Shown: positions 53,325-62,154 of the stretch, piece after piece | How the letters are laid out: each line of letters opens with the position of its first letter | Position numbering within the stretch: the first letter of the stretch is position 1 | Made by a program: the position numbers and the translations under genes | Notes under the pieces: generated by a model | What the model saw: the letters and a program-made list of their open reading frames with translations, nothing else | What the model was told of the DNA's origin: nothing | Databases searched by the model: none | Assembly: GCA_949948735.1 (NCBI GenBank) | Contig: CATLGV010000008.1 | Span: forward strand, 62,001 to 126,000 | Source: an uncultured Lachnospiraceae bacterium | Lineage (GTDB): Bacteria; Bacillota; Clostridia; Lachnospirales; Lachnospiraceae | Length of the DNA: 64,000 nucleotides | Reading direction: 5' to 3'

Positions 53325-55895
53325 TCAGGCCTGCGTTTTTTGCGCGCATCTTTTTCCCAAAAGCCACAGCAGGATAAAGAGGAGCACACTCAGCGCGGAG
53401 ACAATGCTGCCGGGTATCAGCCCTTTGGGGAAATAGGAGAGGGTGATCGTGTGTGTGCCCTCTGTAAGGGGAACGCTGATAAAGGTATTCTCAAAGCGTG
53501 TTATATCCGTCTTTTTGCCGTCTACCCGCAGGGTCCATCCGGGCTCATAGGCTACGGAGAGGACAAGCTGACCGGGAGAGACGACGTCGATGTGCCCGCT
53601 AATATGCGTGGTGTCATATGCATCTACGGTCATGGTTTGCTGACTTAATAAGTCTATCAATTCGCGAAGCGCCGCCTCATCCACGCGGTAGGCTGTCAGC
53701 TCCAGCGGCTGCCCGTTCTCTGCGCGCAGGGTTATGGTATCGCCGGCTTTGTAGTAGCCAAGGTCGAGAATGTATTTTTTCTTAATCTGCGTGAAGCTCT
53801 TGCTGCCGGGTGAAGCTTCGCCATTTTCTGCGCCGGCTTCGGAGGTTAATTTGACGGTATCGATTTTGGTATTGGCGGTGTATGCGTAATAGTGCGCGGA
53901 TTCCGAGACCTGGATATCCGCGGTGTCCCCGTAGGAGCCAACGCTTACCGGGAGGAAGACGCTTCCCTGTATGCCCAGGCGCCGTGCAAGATGATTCTGC
54001 CGTTGGATAGGGTTGAGGTTTTTCTCCGCAGTATCCGCTTCCCTGTATGAGGATACCATGTAGCCAAGGGGAAGCGCGTACCTGTTCCGGTATGCGTATA
54101 CTTTTCCGTTGATGCCGGCAAGCTCAAACAGGGTATCATAGCCGCGGTCGAGCGTATAAAGCATATAGCGGTTTGCAAGCATGGCGGCCGTTACCGGCGT
54201 AGCGCCGTCAAAGCAGTAGTTTACGCGGCTTCCTTTCATGCCGTAGGCTTCATAGAAATCGGAAACCAGCGCATTCTGTGTCGACGAGAAGTAGGAGCAG
54301 CCGTGAAAGCCGATCAGCATCGCGTCATTCTGGGTCCGGCGCGCAAACTTGTCGAAGCGAAAGAAATCGCCGTCCTCCTGCTTGGTGAGTTCTTCCGTTA
54401 ATTCCTGATAGGAGGCGTAATTGGACAGGTATGTGGTGCGCGACACGGTCGGAACGCTGGTCAGGTAGGTGTTGAGGCCCGCTTCCGTAATGGCAAGGAT
54501 CGGGACAAGGATGCAGAACCAGCCCGGAGCGGCGGGACGCATGCGCAGGATATGGATGAAGCCCGCATAAAATAAAAGGAAAATGCCCGTGGACAGGAAG
54601 CAGATACCTGTGAACGCGTCGTCCGTCACAAGCTTTTCGCAAAGCATCAGGAACAGAAGCACACCGGCAAAAATGCCTGCAAGCAGTCGTCCCGAATGCT
54701 CCCGAATGTGCAGGAGCGCTTCAAAGCACAGGGCCAGCAGCAGAAAAATATACAGAAACGATTGCCTTGCAGGCAGGGAATCGGGATAATTCAGGCCGTG
54801 CCATATGAAATTAAGCACATTGGTTGAAAAGCTGATCAGGATAAATGCCAGCAAAATCAGCTTTGGCGCGCGCTCACGCAGTGGGATATTGCTCTGCAGC
54901 ACATAAAGTGGCAACAGCAGAAACACAGCAGCGCCGCAATACAAATTCGGCCAGTGATCAAGCCCGGTCTCCACCGTGACATTGAAGCAGTGGCGTGCCA
55001 GCATATCCATCATGGAAAAGTACGTCTTGGCGGTTTCCGGGAAATTGATTTCGCTGAATTCGGTTAGCATCAGCGCCACAAGCTCGGGAAACAGCAGCAC
55101 GGCGGCCATACCGCCGGAAAGCAGCGAATAAACGGCAAAACGGATTACGGCCTTCAAATAGAAATTCCGCACCCGTCCAAGTCCGGGAAAAGCCAGCGGC
55201 GCGGAGGCATTTTCCGAGGCCGGGGATTTTGACGCCAAAAGCACAATAAAATAGAGCACCAGGAAGATGCAGAGCATAATGGACAAATAATAGTTGGACA
55301 GAATGGACAGGCCCAGCGCAATGCAGTAAAGCCGGCACTTTCCCTCATGGACAAGGCGTTCAAGTCCGAGAATAACCACCGGCGCAAGGGCAATGACGTC
55401 AAGCCACATGACGTTCCAGTTGTAGGCGGCCATAAAGCCCGACAGCGCGTAAAACAACGAAAAGCACAGGATAACCCATGTGTTGGTGCCAAAGTGGTTT
55501 TTCAGATAACAGGTAAAGGCCGCTCCGCACAGCCCGATTTTGAATACGACCATATAGGAGAGGAATTCCATCAGCAGCGCTTCGGGAACCAGAACGCACA
55601 GCCAGTTGAAGGGACTTGCCAGATAGTATACATACAGGGCAAGAAAGTTGGAGCCGATGCCGGTATTCCATGAGTACAGCAGGCTTTCCCCATTTTTGAG
55701 CTTGTGATAAAACTCCGTTAAAAAAGGAAAATACTGATGGTACATATCAATATGAAGAAACGAGCGGCTTCCGTTTCCAAAGGGATAAATCTGATTGACC
55801 ATAAAAATAATAAGCATGACAGCTGCGGGGATACAAAAAGACAAAAGATAAAGCCGGTTTCTCTTTAAAAATTGCTTTGTTTTTATTGCATTCAT
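53325..55895 (-). CDS. YfhO-family polytopic membrane glycosyltransferase-like protein
   Basis: About 856 residues with 13 or more membrane segments and a large C-terminal extracellular domain. The early HIDMYHQYFPFLTEFYHKL and later WNTGIGSNFLALYVYY stretches are YfhO signatures. In Bacillus and Listeria such proteins glycosylate teichoic acid outside the membrane using a lipid-linked sugar. ATG 55895 has AGGAAGGAG upstream. It follows an LTA-synthase-like sulfatase by 25 nt, consistent with a shared role in decorating a surface glycerol-phosphate polymer. Confidence 0.85.
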   Translation of the reverse strand: MNAIKTKQFLKRNRLYLLSFCIPAAVMLIIFMVNQIYPFGNGSRSFLHIDMYHQYFPFLTEFYHKLKNGESLLYSWNTGIGSNFLALYVYYLASPFNWLCVLVPEALLMEFLSYMVVFKIGLCGAAFTCYLKNHFGTNTWVILCFSLFYALSGFMAAYNWNVMWLDVIALAPVVILGLERLVHEGKCRLYCIALGLSILSNYYLSIMLCIFLVLYFIVLLASKSPASENASAPLAFPGLGRVRNFYLKAVIRFAVYSLLSGGMAAVLLFPELVALMLTEFSEINFPETAKTYFSMMDMLARHCFNVTVETGLDHWPNLYCGAAVFLLLPLYVLQSNIPLRERAPKLILLAFILISFSTNVLNFIWHGLNYPDSLPARQSFLYIFLLLALCFEALLHIREHSGRLLAGIFAGVLLFLMLCEKLVTDDAFTGICFLSTGIFLLFYAGFIHILRMRPAAPGWFCILVPILAITEAGLNTYLTSVPTVSRTTYLSNYASYQELTEELTKQEDGDFFRFDKFARRTQNDAMLIGFHGCSYFSSTQNALVSDFYEAYGMKGSRVNYCFDGATPVTAAMLANRYMLYTLDRGYDTLFELAGINGKVYAYRNRYALPLGYMVSSYREADTAEKNLNPIQRQNHLARRLGIQGSVFLPVSVGSYGDTADIQVSESAHYYAYTANTKIDTVKLTSEAGAENGEASPGSKSFTQIKKKYILDLGYYKAGDTITLRAENGQPLELTAYRVDEAALRELIDLLSQQTMTVDAYDTTHISGHIDVVSPGQLVLSVAYEPGWTLRVDGKKTDITRFENTFISVPLTEGTHTITLSYFPKGLIPGSIVSALSVLLFILLWLLGKRCAQKTQA

Positions 55896-55920
55896 CTCAA
55901 AGGCTCCTTCCTGATTCGGG

Positions 55921-57762
55921 TTAGTCAAACAGGCGGTTGTACTGCAGAATCGCGTAATCGTTCAGCGCGTCCATGGCATCGCTTATGTCCGTGCTTTCAC
56001 CGGCCGCATCCTCCGCGCGGATGGCGGTGATAACCGGATAAGCTTCGGAAAGCTCCAGCAGGTACCGCGCGTAGCCGCGCAGCGGAAGCCCGCCGGCCTC
56101 CAGCACCCTTGCGCCGAGATAGTTGGCGCTTGTCTCAATATCATGCGCGCCTTCAATATCAAAATTGCACCAGATAAAAAACGGAACCTTGTAGCGGTTG
56201 TCCGCGTCCTCCCGCGAGAGCGCGCTGCCGCTTTTGCCGTTTTGCTTCCAGATGGCGGATACCACGGAATCCGTGGGCTGGTGATCGCCGAAAAAGACAA
56301 TGACCGTATCCTCTCCGGCTTCCGAGAAATATTCGATAAGTCCGGCGAGCGCTTCGTCGGAAAGCCTTATCAGGGACAGATAGTTGTTCAATGCCTTGGA
56401 GGAGCTGCCTTCCACGGATATGCCGGGATGAAAGTTATCAAAGTCCTCTGTGTAGGAGGAGTGGTTCTGCATCGTTACATTAAATATGAAGAGCGGGCCG
56501 CCTGCTGCCTTTTGCTCATACAATGCTATAATTTTATCATAGCATGCCTTGTCGCTGACATATTTTCTGATTTTTTCCGGCTTCCCGTAATCCCGTATAA
56601 AATAGGCGGCGTCAAAGCCCAGCAGCGGATAGACCTTGTTGCGGTCCCAGCCGGTGCTGTTATACGGGTGCATCGCGATTGTCTCATAGCCAAGCTCCTT
56701 CAGGTAAGAGGCAAGCGACGGAAGCGCCTGCTTGACATACTGCTGATACGGGACGCTTCCCTGCGGCAGGAAGGCCATTGTATTTCCGGTCAGAAATTCA
56801 AATTCCGTATTAGCAGTATTCCCGCCAAGGACGGAGACATTCAGGTAACCGGAAATGGTATTGGGATCGTCCTGCATTAGGGAACGAATAAACGGCATAT
56901 AATCCTCGTTGGTGGTAAAATCGTCCAGCACGGATAAATCGGCGTACGCTTCGTTCATAATAACAATGATATTGGGCCTGCGCCCGGTATCGCCGACAGG
57001 CTGCTGATAAGGAGACAAAAGCTCCTGCGCGGCTCTGGCGCTGTAGCGCTCCGGCTTCTGGACGGCGATATATTTTAATTCGATCAGGAAAGCGACAGGG
57101 ATACCGTCGCGCCTGCTCATAACGGTCGGCGTGAACAGCTTGTCGTAGATACCGTAGCGCCGGATGGTGCTGTCCAGATGGAGCGTGTGCGTGAAGCTGC
57201 ACAGTAGCCCGATGGAGGCAGCAAGTCCAATGACGCGCAATATCGCCGCACGCTTTCTGCCGCTGCGGGAAGCTGCCGCCGTGCCGGGGCGCAGCCTGAA
57301 GCGGTCCGGGAATCTCCGGCCGGAACGGATGTCAAGCGTTACGATGGATTCCGCAAAAATGAGCGCAAGAAATCCGAGCGTCACAAGCACGGTCTTTCTC
57401 TCGACGGTATACTGGAAATTGTCCGCCACGCTCAGTGCGGTTCCCACAGAATAAATGTCCCATGGCATAATAGGCGCTGAGCGGAAGGATATAACATAAT
57501 AATCGGCAAGCCCGGACAGCATGAAAAAGATGCTTTGCAGGCGCAGCGACCATTTCAGGCGGCCGAACAGAAAGAAGAAAACGAGCATCAGCAGCTCAAA
57601 GAGGTAGATGTTTAAAAACTGTATCGGGACCTTCATGCTCTCCCACGGATTGCAGATGTATGCCTGAAGAAGATAAAAGTTGGCAGCCGGAAAAAGTATC
57701 ATAGGAATAAAATTCCGCAGATACCATATCGTTTTGTGATTGTTCTGGAAGAATCTCTTCAT
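55921..57762 (-). CDS. LTA synthase family sulfatase-type transferase
   Basis: About 613 residues. Five N-terminal membrane segments, then an extracellular sulfatase-fold domain beginning NIIVIMNEAYADL, with a Thr nucleophile region in GGNTANTEFEFLTG, an HPYNSTGWDRNKVY stretch and a late FFGDHQPTDS metal motif. These proteins move glycerol phosphate from phosphatidylglycerol to a polymer or to membrane-derived glycans. ATG 57762 is preceded by AAAGGAG. It opens a leftward operon with YfhO. Confidence 0.9.
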   Translation of the reverse strand: MKRFFQNNHKTIWYLRNFIPMILFPAANFYLLQAYICNPWESMKVPIQFLNIYLFELLMLVFFFLFGRLKWSLRLQSIFFMLSGLADYYVISFRSAPIMPWDIYSVGTALSVADNFQYTVERKTVLVTLGFLALIFAESIVTLDIRSGRRFPDRFRLRPGTAAASRSGRKRAAILRVIGLAASIGLLCSFTHTLHLDSTIRRYGIYDKLFTPTVMSRRDGIPVAFLIELKYIAVQKPERYSARAAQELLSPYQQPVGDTGRRPNIIVIMNEAYADLSVLDDFTTNEDYMPFIRSLMQDDPNTISGYLNVSVLGGNTANTEFEFLTGNTMAFLPQGSVPYQQYVKQALPSLASYLKELGYETIAMHPYNSTGWDRNKVYPLLGFDAAYFIRDYGKPEKIRKYVSDKACYDKIIALYEQKAAGGPLFIFNVTMQNHSSYTEDFDNFHPGISVEGSSSKALNNYLSLIRLSDEALAGLIEYFSEAGEDTVIVFFGDHQPTDSVVSAIWKQNGKSGSALSREDADNRYKVPFFIWCNFDIEGAHDIETSANYLGARVLEAGGLPLRGYARYLLELSEAYPVITAIRAEDAAGESTDISDAMDALNDYAILQYNRLFD

Positions 57763-57941
57763 ACGCCGGCTCCTTTCCGCTGATTCCGAATGCATTGTAA
57801 CAAGTATAAACAATAGCACCTTTTGAGGGGATTTTCAAGCGTTGTGTGGGAAACGGAGGATGAAAGAAATCCGAAACAGAAATTTTGCCGGCCGCGGATG
57901 GGCAAAGGCAGGCCTGCAGTATGGCCTTCTGCGGAAAATGA

Positions 57942-57970
57942 TTGACGCGGGGGGCAGTTTATTCTATAAT
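57942..57970 (+). promoter_or_regulatory. Promoter of the yicC-remA-rpoZ-rimO-pgsA operon
   Basis: TTGACG at 57942-57947, 17-bp spacer, TATAAT at 57965-57970. No other strong promoter is seen before the 61376 gene end. Confidence 0.85.
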
Positions 57971-58038
57971 ACAGAAAGGTAACGGAAGAGGTATATATCG
58001 GAGGGTACAGATCTCAATCGGCAGTCAGGGGGATTGGC

Positions 58039-58917
58039 ATGATAAAAAGTATGACAGGTTTCGGAAGGTGTGAGGCAGCGGAGGGCGAACAGAAATTTAC
58101 GGTTGAAATGAAATCCGTGAATCACAGGTATCTGGATGTCAATATCAAGATGCCCAAGAAGCTGAATTTCTTTGAAAGCGCAATCCGCAATGAGCTGAAG
58201 AATTACGTCCAGCGCGGAAAGCTTGATATTTTTATCACCTATGAAGACTTTTCCGAAAACAACGTGTGCATAAAATACAACAAGGATATTGCGGAGGAGT
58301 ATCTGGGGTATCTGAAGGATATGGCGGAGACCTTCCAGCTGGACAATGATATCCGGGTGTCGACCCTTTCGCGGTACCCCGAAGTATTTTCCATGGAGGA
58401 GCGCACTGTCGATGAAGAGAAAATCTGGAAGCTGCTTTCCGGAGCGATAGCGGGTGCGGCACAGGAGTTTGTAGCGGCCCGGATTAGCGAGGGGCAGAAC
58501 CTTTCGGAAAATCTCATCGAAAAGCTGGACGGTATGCTGGAGCACGTGACGTATATCGAGGAGCGCTCTCCGCAGATTATCGAGGAATACCGTACAAAGC
58601 TTCAGGAGCGGGTAAAGGAGCTTCTGGGGGATGCGGCGGTTGACGAGGTAAGGCTTTTGACGGAGGTTACGCTGTTTGCGGATAAGGTCTGCATCGACGA
58701 GGAGCTGGTGCGCCTGCGAAGCCATATCGAGACCATGAAGCAGGTGCTTATTGAGGGAGGCAGCATCGGGCGCAAGCTGGATTTTATCGCGCAGGAAATG
58801 AACCGGGAGGCCAATACCATCCTGTCAAAAACAAATGACCTTGCAATCTCAAACAGAGGCATTGAGCTGAAGACGGAGATCGAGAAGGTGCGGGAACAGA
58901 TACAGAATATTGAGTGA
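58039..58917 (+). CDS. yicC: YicC/YloC-family endoribonuclease
   Basis: 292 residues. MIKSMTGFGR at the start and FIAQEMNREANTILSKTNDLAISNRGIELKTEIEKVREQIQNIE at the end are highly conserved family signatures; only positions 250-292 are referred to here. YicC-type proteins are endoribonucleases that act on small RNAs or mRNAs in some bacteria. The gene opens the conserved yicC-remA-rpoZ locus with a strong promoter. Confidence 0.94.
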   Translation: MIKSMTGFGRCEAAEGEQKFTVEMKSVNHRYLDVNIKMPKKLNFFESAIRNELKNYVQRGKLDIFITYEDFSENNVCIKYNKDIAEEYLGYLKDMAETFQLDNDIRVSTLSRYPEVFSMEERTVDEEKIWKLLSGAIAGAAQEFVAARISEGQNLSENLIEKLDGMLEHVTYIEERSPQIIEEYRTKLQERVKELLGDAAVDEVRLLTEVTLFADKVCIDEELVRLRSHIETMKQVLIEGGSIGRKLDFIAQEMNREANTILSKTNDLAISNRGIELKTEIEKVREQIQNIE

Positions 58918-58930
58918 TACGAGGTGCGGA

Positions 58931-59188
58931 TTGGATAAGCTTATTCATATTGGGTTTGGCAATATTGTCAACACGGCCAAAATTATCGCGATTGTAAGCC
59001 CGGATTCCGCGCCGGTAAAGCGCATGGTGCAGCGGGCAAAGGAGAACGGCACTGTGATTGACGCGACGCAGGGAAGAAAGACGAAGGCGGTGCTTGTCAT
59101 GGAGAGCAGCCAGATTGTGCTCTCGGCGCTGCTGCCGGAGACGATAGCAGGCAGGGCGGCCGCAGACAGCCCTGATAGTGATGATTAA
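58931..59188 (+). CDS. remA: RemA-like extracellular matrix regulator (DUF370)
   Basis: About 85 residues. MDKLIHIGFGNIVNTAKIIA and the RMVQRAKENGTVIDATQGRKTKAV stretch are the RemA signature. In B. subtilis RemA is a DNA-binding activator of biofilm matrix genes. The family normally starts M-x-KLI, so TTG 58931 behind GAGGTG is chosen; the open frame begins earlier at 58910, inside yicC. The next gene starts only 23 nt after the stop. Confidence 0.88.
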   Translation: MDKLIHIGFGNIVNTAKIIAIVSPDSAPVKRMVQRAKENGTVIDATQGRKTKAVLVMESSQIVLSALLPETIAGRAAADSPDSDD

Positions 59189-59210
59189 ATGAAAGGTGAG
59201 GAAAATAATT

Positions 59211-59441
59211 ATGTTACATCCATCTTACACAGAATTGATTAAGGTTGTAAACGGCGAAGTGGAGCAGGGCGATGCGCCGGTTGTGAACAGCCGTTATTCC
59301 ATTGTGATGGCGACGTCAAAGCGGGCAAGACAGCTTATCGCAGGCGAGGAGCCGCTTACGGATACCAGACAGACCAAGCCGCTTTCTATTGCGATAGAAG
59401 AGCTTTACGACAGTAAGATCAAGATTGTGACCGAGGACTAA
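59211..59441 (+). CDS. rpoZ: RNA polymerase omega subunit
   Basis: 76 residues; MLHPSYTELIKVV and NSRYSIVMATSKRARQL mark RpoZ. ATG 59211 follows AGGTGAGG by 9 nt; the GTG at 59196 is less likely. Omega assists assembly of the core enzyme. In many Firmicutes gmk stands between remA and rpoZ; here it does not. Confidence 0.92.
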   Translation: MLHPSYTELIKVVNGEVEQGDAPVVNSRYSIVMATSKRARQLIAGEEPLTDTRQTKPLSIAIEELYDSKIKIVTED

Positions 59442-59464
59442 TCAGAGAGAAAGCTTTATCGGTT

Positions 59465-60817
59465 ATGAAGATTTTATTTATTTCACTGGGCTGCGATAAG
59501 AATTTGGTAGATACGGAACGGATGCTGGGGCTGCTCCTGCAAAAGGGGTATTTCCTGACAAATGACGAGCAGGAAGCGGATGTCGTTGTGGTCAACACAT
59601 GCTGCTTTATTAATGATGCCAAGCAGGAGAGCATTAATACGCTGCTGGAGATGGCAGAGCTTCGAAAGGAAGGCAGGCTGAGGGCTTTGATAGCCGCAGG
59701 CTGCCTTGCGCAGCGTTATCAGGAGGAGATTCGCGCGGAAATTCCCGAGGTGGACGCGCTGGTGGGAACGACGGCGATTGACGCGATTGTCGCCGCCGTC
59801 GACGCGGTGCTGGCGGGAGGCGGCGGCTGTTATATTGAGGATGCTGACCGTGTGCCCGTATACGGCGGGAAACGGGTGATTACGACAGGCGGGCATTATG
59901 CTTACCTCAAGATTGCGGAGGGCTGCGACAAGCGCTGCTCGTACTGCATTATTCCCACGATAAGAGGAAGCTACAGAAGCATTCCGATGGAGAGCCTTGT
60001 CAGCGAGGCGGAAGAGCTTGCCGGGCGCGGTGTGCGGGAGCTGATTCTGGTAGCGCAGGAAACAACGCTGTACGGGGTTGACTTGTACGGGCGCAAGGCT
60101 CTGCCGGAGCTGCTTGAACGGCTGTGCAGGATTGAGGGCCTGTATTGGATAAGGCTTCTGTACTGCTATCCGGAGGAGATTACGGACGAGCTGATAGAGA
60201 CCATCCGACGGGAGGACAAGATATGCAATTATCTGGACATTCCCATCCAGCATGCCTCGGACCGCATTTTAAAGCGTATGGGACGGCGGACGGACAAGCA
60301 GGCGCTTACGGAGCTGTTGGCAAAGCTCAGGGAGCGCATTCCCGGCATCTGCCTTCGGACAACGCTGATTACCGGCTTTCCGGGAGAGACACAGGCGGAC
60401 CATGAGGAGCTGATGCAGTTTGTCAATGACATGGAATTTGACAGGCTGGGCGTTTTCCCCTATTCCCCGGAGGAGGGGACGCCGGCGGCGCTTTTTGCGG
60501 AACAGACAGACGAGGAGGTCAAGCTTGCGCGTCAGGCTGACATCATGGAGCTGCAGCAGGAGATTGCGTTTGAAAAGGCAGAGGAAATGACAGGTGCACG
60601 GCTGGCCGTGATGATAGAAGGAAAGCTTCCTGAGGAGCATGACCCGGACGGGCAGGTATATGTGGGCAGAAGCTATAAGGATGCGCCCAATGTGGACGGC
60701 TTTGTGTTTGTCCGGACGACGCGGGAGCTTATGACCGGCGATTTTGTGCGGGTAAGGATTACAGAGGCTTACGAATACGATTTGATAGGAGAGATAGACG
60801 ATGAATTTACCAAATAA
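59465..60817 (+). CDS. rimO: Ribosomal protein S12 methylthiotransferase RimO
   Basis: 450 residues, radical SAM MTTase that adds a methylthio group to Asp of ribosomal protein S12. N-terminal MTTase domain with conserved Cys (LGCDKN, NTCCFI, AAGCLAQR), radical SAM CxxxCxxC as Cys154, Cys158 and Cys161 (CDKRCSYC), and a C-terminal TRAM domain (EEHDPDGQVYVGRSYKDAP). 23 nt after rpoZ; overlaps pgsA by 17 nt. Confidence 0.95.
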   Translation: MKILFISLGCDKNLVDTERMLGLLLQKGYFLTNDEQEADVVVVNTCCFINDAKQESINTLLEMAELRKEGRLRALIAAGCLAQRYQEEIRAEIPEVDALVGTTAIDAIVAAVDAVLAGGGGCYIEDADRVPVYGGKRVITTGGHYAYLKIAEGCDKRCSYCIIPTIRGSYRSIPMESLVSEAEELAGRGVRELILVAQETTLYGVDLYGRKALPELLERLCRIEGLYWIRLLYCYPEEITDELIETIRREDKICNYLDIPIQHASDRILKRMGRRTDKQALTELLAKLRERIPGICLRTTLITGFPGETQADHEELMQFVNDMEFDRLGVFPYSPEEGTPAALFAEQTDEEVKLARQADIMELQQEIAFEKAEEMTGARLAVMIEGKLPEEHDPDGQVYVGRSYKDAPNVDGFVFVRTTRELMTGDFVRVRITEAYEYDLIGEIDDEFTK

Positions 60818-61376
60818 ACTGACGGTTTTCAGGGTAATACTGATTTTCCCGTTCGTGCTGCTGATGCTGGGCGGCCATGCGCAATGGGGCTGGTTTCAAG
60901 CGCTGTTTGGCGGTATTTGCGCATATACGGATTATATCGCGCTGGCCGTCTTTATCATAGCGAGCCTGACGGACCTGCTGGACGGAAAGATCGCGCGCAA
61001 GTACAATCTTGTTACGAATTTTGGGAAATTTATGGATCCGCTTGCGGATAAGCTGCTGGTGTGCGCGGCGCTGATTTGTCTGGTGGAGCTGGACAGGATT
61101 GCGGCGTGGATTGTGATTGTCATTATCAGCAGGGAATTTATTATCAGCGGGCTGCGGCTGGTGGCGGCCGACAATCGAATCGTGATTGCGGCGAGCTATT
61201 GGGGGAAGTTTAAGACGGCCTTTCAGATGATTATGGTCTGCCTGATGATCGCCAATATTGAGGCGATAGCGCTTGTGACACAGATTGTTATGTGGATTGC
61301 GGTGGTGCTGACCGTGGTTTCCCTGGTCGATTATCTGGTGAAAAATAAAGCGGTTCTGCTGAACGGGAATATTTAA
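60801..61376 (+). CDS. pgsA: CDP-diacylglycerol-glycerol-3-phosphate 3-phosphatidyltransferase
   Basis: 191 residues, polytopic. The CDP-alcohol phosphotransferase motif is DGKIARKYNLVTNFGKFMDPLADK. It makes phosphatidylglycerophosphate, the precursor of phosphatidylglycerol, the donor used by the LTA-synthase-like enzyme encoded nearby. Its start lies within the end of rimO, so translation is coupled. It closes the operon before a terminator. Confidence 0.95.
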   Translation: MNLPNKLTVFRVILIFPFVLLMLGGHAQWGWFQALFGGICAYTDYIALAVFIIASLTDLLDGKIARKYNLVTNFGKFMDPLADKLLVCAALICLVELDRIAAWIVIVIISREFIISGLRLVAADNRIVIAASYWGKFKTAFQMIMVCLMIANIEAIALVTQIVMWIAVVLTVVSLVDYLVKNKAVLLNGNI

Positions 61377-61398
61377 TAATCTTATAGAAATAAAACGG

Positions 61399-61435
61399 AG
61401 CATGCCTGCCGGGTATCGGCGGGCGTGCTTTTTTT
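61399..61435 (+). terminator. Terminator after pgsA
   Basis: AGCATGCCTGCCG pairs with CGGCGGGCGTGCT (61417-61429) followed by seven T. Confidence 0.9.
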
Positions 61436-61455
61436 CTGCGGCGCAGCTATAGATT

Positions 61456-61540
61456 ATACTCCACAAGTGGAATATATTTTGTTGACAATATTCCACTTGT
61501 GGAGTATATTGTATATAGCTAATATTCAACAAGTGGAATA
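61456..61540 (+). promoter_or_regulatory. PadR operator array with promoter
   Basis: Three sites built on CCACAAGTGG: 61456-61475, its exact reverse complement at 61488-61507, and a variant at 61523-61540. The promoter TTGACA (61482-61487), 17-bp spacer, TATATT (61505-61510) has its spacer completely filled by site 2, so repressor binding would block RNA polymerase. Confidence 0.88.
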
Positions 61541-61605
61541 AAATGCTGCAAGATGAACATGAGGCCGAAGGGAAAAGGAAAGGTAAATAGTAAGAGGAGG
61601 CGCAT

Positions 61606-62154
61606 ATGTTAAAGCACGGCATATTGGGGCTCGTAAATTATTGCGAGATGACGGGATATGAGATTATGCAGGCGTTTCGGGATTCCCTGAGCTTTTTCTG
61701 GACAGCGCAGACGAGCCAGATATACAGGGAGCTGCAGACGCTGGAGAACAAAAGGTGGGTGAGCAAAACAGTGGTGCCCCAGCAGGGCAGGCCCGATAAG
61801 AATGTTTATGCCATCACACAGGAGGGCCGGGGGGAGCTGCTGCGCTGGCTCTCGGACGGCAATCTGGGCGTGGACGCGCGTACGCCGATGCTGATGAAGG
61901 TGTTCTTTATGGGAGAAAAGAGCAGAGAGGAAAATATCCGCTATTTTGAGGACCTAAAGACCTACTGCAGAATGTTTCTTGAGAGTCTTGAGATGGTACC
62001 GGAGCATATAGCAGCCTACAGCGCTTATCTTGACGACAGGGAAAAAGCGCTGTATTGGGAGATGACGGTGGAGTACGGGCGAAGGAATACGCAGGCATGC
62101 ATGGACTGGGCGCAGAGCTGTATTGAACGGTTGAAAGGAGAGGAAGACAGATGA
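61606..62154 (+). CDS. PadR-family transcriptional regulator
   Basis: 182 residues. Winged helix at residues 1-80 with ILGLVNYCEMTGYEIMQAF and IYRELQTLENKRWVSKTVVP, then a C-terminal helical dimer domain (Vir-like) of about 90 residues. AGAGGAGG precedes the ATG. The operator array in front indicates autorepression. Its stop overlaps the next start (ATGA), so it is co-transcribed with the flavin reductase fusion, its likely main target. Confidence 0.93.
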   Translation: MLKHGILGLVNYCEMTGYEIMQAFRDSLSFFWTAQTSQIYRELQTLENKRWVSKTVVPQQGRPDKNVYAITQEGRGELLRWLSDGNLGVDARTPMLMKVFFMGEKSREENIRYFEDLKTYCRMFLESLEMVPEHIAAYSAYLDDREKALYWEMTVEYGRRNTQACMDWAQSCIERLKGEEDR

